The notes beneath the pieces are model-generated. The model was not told the origin of the DNA. It saw nothing but the letters and a program-made list of their open reading frames with translations, and ran no database searches. A program made the position numbers and the translations under genes. From Hansfordia pulvinata (Eukaryota > Ascomycota > Sordariomycetes > Xylariales): 64,000 nt of DNA. Location of the stretch: NCBI GenBank assembly GCA_006538405.1, contig BJKQ01000021.1:124001-188000 (forward strand), given 5' to 3'. Below, piece after piece: positions 56,790 through 64,000 of the stretch (within the stretch, counting starts at the first letter, position 1; every line of letters starts with the position of its first letter).

Positions 56790-57362
56790 CTACAGAAGAG
56801 CCGCGACGGCAGCGACTCCCAAGAGGCCCAGGCCGACCTCGGCGCGGGCGCCTGCGCCGGGCGACTCGGAAGCAGAGGCGGAGGCGACGGCGGCAGTGAC
56901 AATGTTGGAGGCGGAGGCGACCTGGCTGGGGTCGGGGTTGTCCTGGACGTAGTTGCAGATGTTGCCGGCGACGTCGGTGGCCTCTGTTCGAGATATGGTC
57001 AGTCATGAATCCCGGGCTCGCGGGCTGCCAGGCCCCGGAGATGGCCGGTACTTACTCTTGATGTCATCGCTGCTGCACTTATTGCCGATGACGACGCAGG
57101 GGCCGAGGGAGCTCACGAAGCTCTGGCGCTTGCTCTCCTCGCACAGACATTTGAAGTCGCCGGTGCCGCACTTGACGCTGGTGGCGGCCTCGTTGAAGCA
57201 GCCGATGGCGCATGTGGGCAGCTCAGAGACGAGCTGGGGCAGGGACGAGGCGGTGGTCGAGGCGTTGGTCGAGGTGGACGAGGTGGGCGTGGGCGCGACG
57301 GTGGAGGACTGGGCGTACACGGCGCTGGCGAAGAGAGCCAGGGCGGCGCTTTGGAAATGCAT
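56790..57362 (-). CDS. CFEM-domain GPI-anchored surface protein
   Basis: Small secreted fungal protein, 166 residues, from exons 57362-57056 and 56983-56790; the 72-nt intron runs GTAAGT to ACAG with an ACTGACC branch. A signal peptide ends at VYA-Q (residue 17). A Ser/Thr-rich linker precedes a CFEM domain with all eight cysteines: C51, C55, C65, C72, C74, C89, C96 and C112. D69 in TGDFKCLC is at the position that binds haem iron in characterised CFEM proteins. The C-terminus has an Ala/Ser spacer and a hydrophobic end (VGLGLLGVAAVAALL) preceded by SPGAGARA, as expected for GPI attachment. Likely roles are haem/iron capture or wall/host contact. The start chosen is the ATG directly before the signal peptide. 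TACTCGTACGAGT lies at 57421, just upstream. Confidence 0.95.
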
Positions 57363-60300
57363 GATGGTTGCGGTGGTGGTGTTGTAGATGATGGAGTGCC
57401 AGGCGGGTGCTAACGGCAAGTACTCGTACGAGTGTGCGCCGGCGGTTGATTAAAGCTTGAAGGTGCAGCGATCGGGATGTGGTTGTAGCGTCGGCAGCAG
57501 TGTTGTCGAAGAAAGCAGTTGCAGTCTACTCGTTTGAGGCGTCTCGTTTTCCAACAGTGAGCGGTTTTGGTCGTGGTAGCGAGAGTCGATGGTCTGGTCC
57601 GATTTGAGAACGTGCGAACGGCGTGACGTGAACAAAGCAAGGCTGGGGGGAGACGGGGTGGCTTGGATTAATATGGACCGAGACAATGACGGATGAGCGA
57701 TCGGCATTAATGACTAAAGACCTGACACTCATCAAGCACGATACGATACGAGACAGACGAGTACAACATGGAAGTCTCGGGGTCCATCGTACGCCTATGA
57801 GTACTACCAACTCCGTACAAGTACTCGCACGCCACCAACGCCGGTACTTACAGGCCGGCAACCTTTCGAGTGCAGATTCTCTTTGTCCGGCAATGGCTGA
57901 CCAGGTGTGGGCTCGCCTGTTGTCGCCTGCCTGAAGTACATACATGCAAATGCCTCTCGTGTCCTAGGTGCGCACCATCGTGATCTATCCGGGACAGATA
58001 CTTCCATCCGGCGTATTGCACAGAGAACTTGAGATGATTACAGGGCCAGAGGGACTGAGGCGCAGCACAGAGGACAAGAGATAAAAGATGGGGACAAGCC
58101 GGGGTTATTAGGCTGCACGCCCAACTGCTCGTAAAGACATGAGTGCCCCACCACCAGACGTTGGCGACCATCTCGTGTACTCCGTACTCGCATCAAGCGA
58201 GATATGGATGGCACAAGAGAGCACAAACGACATTAGGTACCTACTCTGCAGGTTGCCCTGGATTACTCGTACTGCGTATGCTCCTTACTGGAGCGAGAGC
58301 CCTGTTGTCCAGGTTCCGACAGCACAGTAAACCGCCGCCCACGTCTTTGCGTGGCATCCCTTGTCCGTCTCGTGCGTCCATTGTTCGATTCGTGTCTGCA
58401 CTCATGGCAAGCGTGCTGGCGGAGCTGAGTCGCGCACTCGTGAAGGCAATTGTGGTGCCCCTGAGCGACTCATGTCGGTACTCGTACGCGTAGCACGCAA
58501 GCCATGGGTTTTGCGTTGCGTACGGTTACTCCCTCGCTTCTCCCTGGTGCCTCAGCAGCATGGCGAATCCCGTCCCCCAGATGCCGTGTTTTGACATGGG
58601 CAGCCTCGAAGATCGGCGTACCAAGCTTTGGCTTCTGCACGCCGGCCTGCCTGCCTGGACAAGGTCCAACGGGGTTCCGCGCTGTGTGGGTCTAATTAGG
58701 TAGGCAGTACTCGCACGAGCAGCCAGGTTGGCGCGACGGGCCCAGGCTTCCAAAGCCCCTTCGAAGCCCCTTGCTCCCCTAGCTAAGCCGGCGTGGCAGG
58801 ACGAAGCCGGTTCGCGTGGTGGTGATTAGATCTGGATGGAGGTTAGAGGGGCCACCGCGGGCCCGTCATCACTGGCAAGAGTGCTTGCAGACCCGGCAGC
58901 GCTACTCGGTTGACACGGGATACGGAATTGCCAGGGGACGAACTATTCGCAAGCGCAACTCGCAAGTAGCTTGGGCTGAGATGACGGGAAAGGAGAGGCA
59001 GCAAGCGCAGCAGCCAAGACGGCGTGGATGGTGCAGATGGCCCTGATGGTTGCTGAGAGCCGCGCGTCGGAGAGGCTGTGCAGGCGTTAGGCTGTTGCCC
59101 GGCGCAGTCGGGTAATGATAGTCGGGAGGCCCCAGTGGCGTTCGCCTCGTCGTATCGTGTGAGGGCTGATGAGACACTTTCGAGCCGTCTGCCAGTCTGC
59201 GTGAGGCATGCCGTCTGTGAGCCGGCGGCTCCCGGGGTTCCTTGTGGGTGGCGTTGGCGTGCGTGCTGAGTCCACTGGACGATACGAGCAACTTCTCAGC
59301 TTGTACCTGGCCATCGCGTGCCTGTGGCCATCATGAATGCGAGCATTGTGGCCAGTCTGGGGTGTCATGATCGAGAGCGGCCATCAACAAGGTGGGCTGG
59401 ATGCATTAGGTACCTCTCGCGGAATTCACCCGAGAAGAGGGCCCCGGTGGGCAGTAATTGAAGCCTCGCACCTAACTCAACCGCCGTCGCCGGCACTCAC
59501 GCATGTACGGAGCAGAATCCCCGCCATCGTCTGGAATCGCATCATACAATCACCAAGCGATTTGCTTTCTCCGGCCCTGTCGGGACGCTCTTTGCAAACC
59601 GCTCCTTAAGTCTTCGTTGGTTTTGTCCCGCACTCCCAACCGCCGCTGCCGCCACCACCAGTTGACAGGCCAGCATTCGCGCCGCCGTGCCAGCGTTGGC
59701 ACCGCCGACCCAGCTTTGCCGCCGCCATTGGCCCGCCCGTCAACCCTCTCGACTTATTAATGGCATGAAAACCCACCACCCCAGACACGAGGCGACCGCT
59801 CAGTCGCGGAATAGCGAGTGCTCGTCCGAAATCCGAAACAAACACACCTCTTGCGCTGGGCATCAGTGTCTGCCTCTCTCCCATCATACCCCTAATTCGC
59901 AGGTCCCACCAATCTACTCACCAGGTGATAACTCCTTGTGCCTACTCGTAGACTTGAGAGCGTCTTGGCCTTCACAAGTTCACAACCCTCCAAGGACCAG
60001 ATTTTGCACAGGCCAGACATGCAGAGGGACTTGGCGCCGACACTGGCTCCTCACTCCCTCACGCCCCTCCACCACAGCCGCGTCCTAATAAAACCGGGTC
60101 TGCGTCCATTCATGGACCATCACCTCGTATCGAGACTGGGCCGCTTTCAGCTCGGCTGTAAAGCATACGGTTGCCTGCCATTTCGTAGAGTCGAATGAGT
60201 CGCACAGCATGGGTAGTGCAGAATGATCTGGGTCTGTTGCCTGTTTGTTATGGGCCCAATTTCAACTGGTCCGTAACAAAAACGGAAACAAAAACATACA

Positions 60301-63300
60301 ACACCGGGGATTCGCTGGTCGTCACCGACCCAACTACTAATCCGGCCCTATCTGGCTTATCTATGGGAGAGCGGACGGGATCCCGAGTTTTCCAGATGGT
60401 ATGGTCGTATGTGGGAGGAGAGTGAATTGCAACAGTCTATATTCAAAACCGGGCTGGGCCACCTCCCGCTTGCTCAAGATCTTCCTCTCAGCAGCCCCTC
60501 AACCAATGCAGCGATTCAGAACGTGGGCGCGACCAAAGCCGTTTGGGCGTAGGAGCTATTTATCGCTCATAGGGCTTCTAACTCAATAAGTTCCGTAGCC
60601 TGCTCGGCACTGCGCCGGCTGGGTGTAGTCGAAGGTGCTTCAACTTAGGGACCGGTATGAGGCCTTTCAGGCATAAATCCCCAATAATGACCAGCTGGGG
60701 TGGTCTAACAAAAGTGACAGGATGAACGTGGAGGCACGAGAATGATCAACTATTCAGTGCCCGTCTAAAGATCAAAAGCCAAGTGCCCATTGGTTGTTCG
60801 GTTTATGAGAATGACACAGTAGAGGGCCGTTGCCAGATCATTGTAGGCTTCAATGGCAGCTGGCGTGCTTCTTTGTTTTTTTTTGTTTTTTTTCTTTCGG
60901 TAGCGAGTATCGCAACCTTTGCGCCGCGCGCGTCTCTGTGAGTCACAGACACTGCATGAGCAACGACCCTGCGCTCTGCGGTCGCTTTCTGGGCGACCTA
61001 GTCGAGGCAAGAACCCCGACGTCAGGGTGTATTTGCTGCAAATGTCTTGACGGCTCAGCCTGTGCTAGTACTCATGCATCACCACTGCAGGCTGATATTA
61101 AACGAAGCCGTTGGATGCCACAGAACACGCTTCCACGCTTGTTGGTGTCGGCCAGAGGTTGCGGATACCTCACCAGGTATTCCACACAAACTTGGACTGG
61201 GCACTTTACGCCGCAGCTGTCTTTGATCCCCAGAAAAGGTATCTTAAGCTCAACAATCTCGATCGATAAGACATCAGTGACAAAAGGCTTTCCACCCGAG
61301 CCGCACTCTGCTTGGTGGCCTTAGCTGCACCAGTGCATACAAGCAGTCCTCTCCGTGCCCATCTCTTAGGGGCATTTTTAAATTCTTCCACCTTGTACTC
61401 ATAGAATTCTCTGCCGCTCCCTTCTCCAATGTACAAGTAGGCACAGCAAACAGCCTGGGAGAATAGCAGTACGACACGGGCACTTACCTCAAGCCGGCTT
61501 CTGAGAAAATTATACCTTGAATCAAACCCCTTCATTGCAGCCATATCGCAAACTACAACTCAGCCTGCTTCATCGCGTTCAAGACTATGACGTAGACTCC
61601 GGAGGGGACTCTGGAAAACATCAAGGCAAGCTGATCAGCTACCTATGAAAGAGATCGAGTTCAATCTCATGGTGATGGCTTGCCACATGTATGTTCTTGG
61701 AGCCCATCGTGCTTCTCACGCTCGGCAAGAGGGAGGGGGGGATGAAGTTGTCTGCTGGAGCTGCGGAATGCGATGTAATGCAAGCCGGCCTGTGAGGCTT
61801 CTGTAAATAACTTTGCCAGTGACCAGTGGTACCACACAGCTTCAGGCCTGGCGTGCAATGAGCAATGACCACCGTTCGCTCCATGAGGTACCATCCAGGC
61901 TCGTGGCACACCTTGATGGCGAAAATCGCGCTGCATGCACGTATGGGTATCGAGATTGCGTCGCGAATGGCGCAGTGCAGCTCCGCGTGCCCGGTGTGCT
62001 TACGTGCGGCTCGGGCTGGCCTCGATTGCAGGGTGCCCACGACGCGCCCAGCGAGACAATAACACCAGGCCAGTTTGAGTTGCTTCTGGGTTTGTAGCGT
62101 AGCCCTCAGATCACGTCTGTCACAAATGATGAGCCAGATCCTCTATCAGGTAGCACTGCAGTCTTTCAGTCTGATTCTATTTGTAGAAGAGACAAGCAAT
62201 TCTATGTGTGAGGCCAGCACGTTGATGCTGGCCCTTGCCTGGTTATGTGTCATGCTCGCCCGACCGCGAGGGTATCTCCCAGACTGCCGTCCTTTTGGTC
62301 GGTTATAATTTTGGACAGCTTCGATTTGCAGACACGTATTCCTATCCCGAAGAACCTCACGCTTTCCTTGCCAAACTATAAGGGTGGGTGGCTTTCTTGA
62401 GCGGTGACCTTTCAGGAATCCATCACCCGATGAGCCCAGTCGTCGCTACACTCACCGGGCTCCGCATCAGTCGGAGTGCCCGGCCAGGGCATTGACCGGT
62501 GACTGCAAGGGCAGTAACAGAGATTCTGCCGCATTAGCCACTGAATGTGCACTAAGATGTTGTCTTTTGCTTCACCTCCGCAGCCACTGCAAAGAGACAA
62601 ATTGGCATTGACGGGGTGGGCTGGACATCATTGGCGGACTCGGATTCAGCACTCCATGATTGACACCCGTGATTTCTCACCGGTAAAACGCATGAAGCCT
62701 ACAGCAGGGTGGCCCGAAGTGTGTCCTGCTTTGATCTCTGGGAATGTTCAAGACCAGTAGTAAGACGCGGACGCACGCGTGCTCGCCAAGGCTGGAGAGT
62801 GTCACCTATGTTGCAATCTGCGGCCAAGGCAGGTCCCAACCACACTCAGACTACGGGGACAGACGATAGAGTGATACTTTCCTCGACTAAGTATCGCGAC
62901 TGATGGAGAGAGCTGGGCGTCGCATGTTGTTAGAACCACGATGGGCAGGGGGCTGGAGCTTCGCATTATGGTGGCTATATGATCGCTGTCGAGTATCGCT
63001 CCAAGAGTCAGGACTGTTTGAGCCCTTGAGAGAATTGGGCATGCTCGTGTGTTCACGTTGAGCATGCGAAAAAGCTGATTACTGTGAGCAGTTCGGGATG
63101 GAGGGTTCTCGGGTTGTGAGGCAGGAAAGAAAAATGTCCTCAGGTTATTCTTCGAGGATCATTGGAGACTCGTTGCCCTCCAGCCCCTATGATGATGGTG
63201 ATCTCGTCTATATCCCACGCTCGCAGTCCGCACGGCGGCCGACGCGCGTCCGAGCACGCATGTGGTGGGCTGCAATAAGCGAGTTAAGCGGAGCAGACGA

Positions 63301-64000
63301 CGTGCTCTAATATTACATAATCCGTCGTCAGCCTTTGGGCGGAAGTGCCGGAGCTGGGGATGCGTGCAATGGCCCCGGAGCATGCACGGCTAATCCGTTC
63401 GTGGCCGGCCTGAATCCTTCTGCGCCATCCTCCGCGTCAAGGTCGACGCAATCGCCATTCCCGCAGTCCCCTGTGGCATTTCCCTGCGGCCCTCGCAGAG
63501 GAATGCCTGAGATTAGAATGCTGACTTTGCTGACGCTTGACAGGCGTCCCTGGCGCCCTCCGGGACCGAGCCAGGGTCGTCTTGGCTCCCCCCTTCACGT
63601 GGCATTCAGCTTGGCGTCCGGCTGGGGCTGGAGCTGACAACGGGATCAGATGAATGCGACCAAAAAACGCAGTCCCATCCCCGTTCTGTGCTGCTATCTC
63701 GGGATCACACCGTGCAGTCTACTGTCAGCCATTTCTGGGAGCAGGGTTCGGCTGCCTGGGCTCTGTAGACATGCGCGTGATTCAGTCCTTGGTTGCAGGT
63801 GCTCCAATGGTCTCAAGTCGGGAAGCACCCTTGTGGTTAGTGCTCGGCATCTGATGGGGCCTGTGAGCTGCACCTCGCAAGACCATCCTCGTGGGATCAC
63901 CGATCGTCACTCATCAAAGCCTGAGGTTAAGGCTTGGGCAAGTGGCACACGAGGCAGCACGCCTACTCGTACTGTTGGGCGCAGGGCGAAAGAGGGGCTC
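57363..64000. other. 6.6-kb region without supported genes
   Basis: The left end is the CFEM promoter. Beyond it I find only short open frames with atypical composition on both strands and no domain, signal peptide or convincing splice pattern. TACTCGTA octamers lie at 57421, 58264, 58479, 59943 and 63964. Decayed repeat DNA or unannotated short or noncoding genes cannot be excluded. Confidence 0.5.

Noticed and set aside
57750..64000. Small candidate genes such as the frames at 60195-60425 or 61206-61544
   Set aside because: Short, no signal peptide, domain or splice support; indistinguishable from chance frames.

Overview
This window is nuclear DNA from a filamentous ascomycete, most likely a Sordariomycete. 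Genes carry short introns of about 50-110 nt with fungal GTRNGT donors, CTRAC/CTGAC branch points and YAG acceptors. The DNA is GC-rich, intergenic tracts are long, and the clearest proteins (AP-1 beta, SKI3, BCK1 with its SAM and ubiquitin-like domains, a CFEM protein, a GH5 steryl-glucosidase type enzyme) are typical of Pezizomycotina. I see no rRNA, tRNA, CRISPR or recognisable intact transposon.

Layout: 0.7-3.0 kb, AP-1 beta adaptin (minus), divergent from a 52-residue membrane protein at 3.8-4.1 kb (plus). 4.3-5.8 kb, an H2A/H2B-chaperone-like protein with DEK_C and HIRIP3-like regions (minus). 9.4-12.7 kb, a long coiled-coil protein (minus). 12.7-20.9 kb, a gene-free tract rich in simple repeats. 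20.9-25.3 kb, SKI3 (minus). 27.6-30.1 kb, GH5 steryl-beta-glucosidase type enzyme (plus). 35.3-40.4 kb, the MAPKKK BCK1 (plus). 41.1-42.1 kb, an Fta2-family protein with protein-kinase-like motifs (minus). 43.1-44.3 kb, divergent from it, a fungal protein with a possible PD-(D/E)XK nuclease-like region (plus). 44.5-46.6 kb, a secondary-metabolism type FAD-linked oxidase (minus). 48.1-50.7 kb, a secreted Gly/Ala-rich protein (minus). 56.8-57.4 kb, a GPI-type CFEM protein (minus). 57.4-64 kb, no supported gene.

Most genes are independent housekeeping or surface functions: vesicle coat, chromatin, cytoplasmic RNA decay, sterylglucoside breakdown, cell-wall integrity signalling and extracellular proteins. 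The only pair that looks like a unit is the Fta2-like/nuclease-like divergent pair at 41-44 kb.

Two window-wide patterns deserve attention. (1) The octamer TACTCGTA (either strand) occurs at least 28 times by eye, all outside the coding sequences I call, where about 2 are expected by chance; 13 lie in the 12.7-20.9 kb gene-free tract. (2) Six of twelve genes need a total of nine single-base corrections, mostly in or beside short G/C runs, to give one continuous protein. In each case the corrected total length becomes a multiple of three. This points to uncorrected assembly indels rather than six dead genes, but each was recorded separately.
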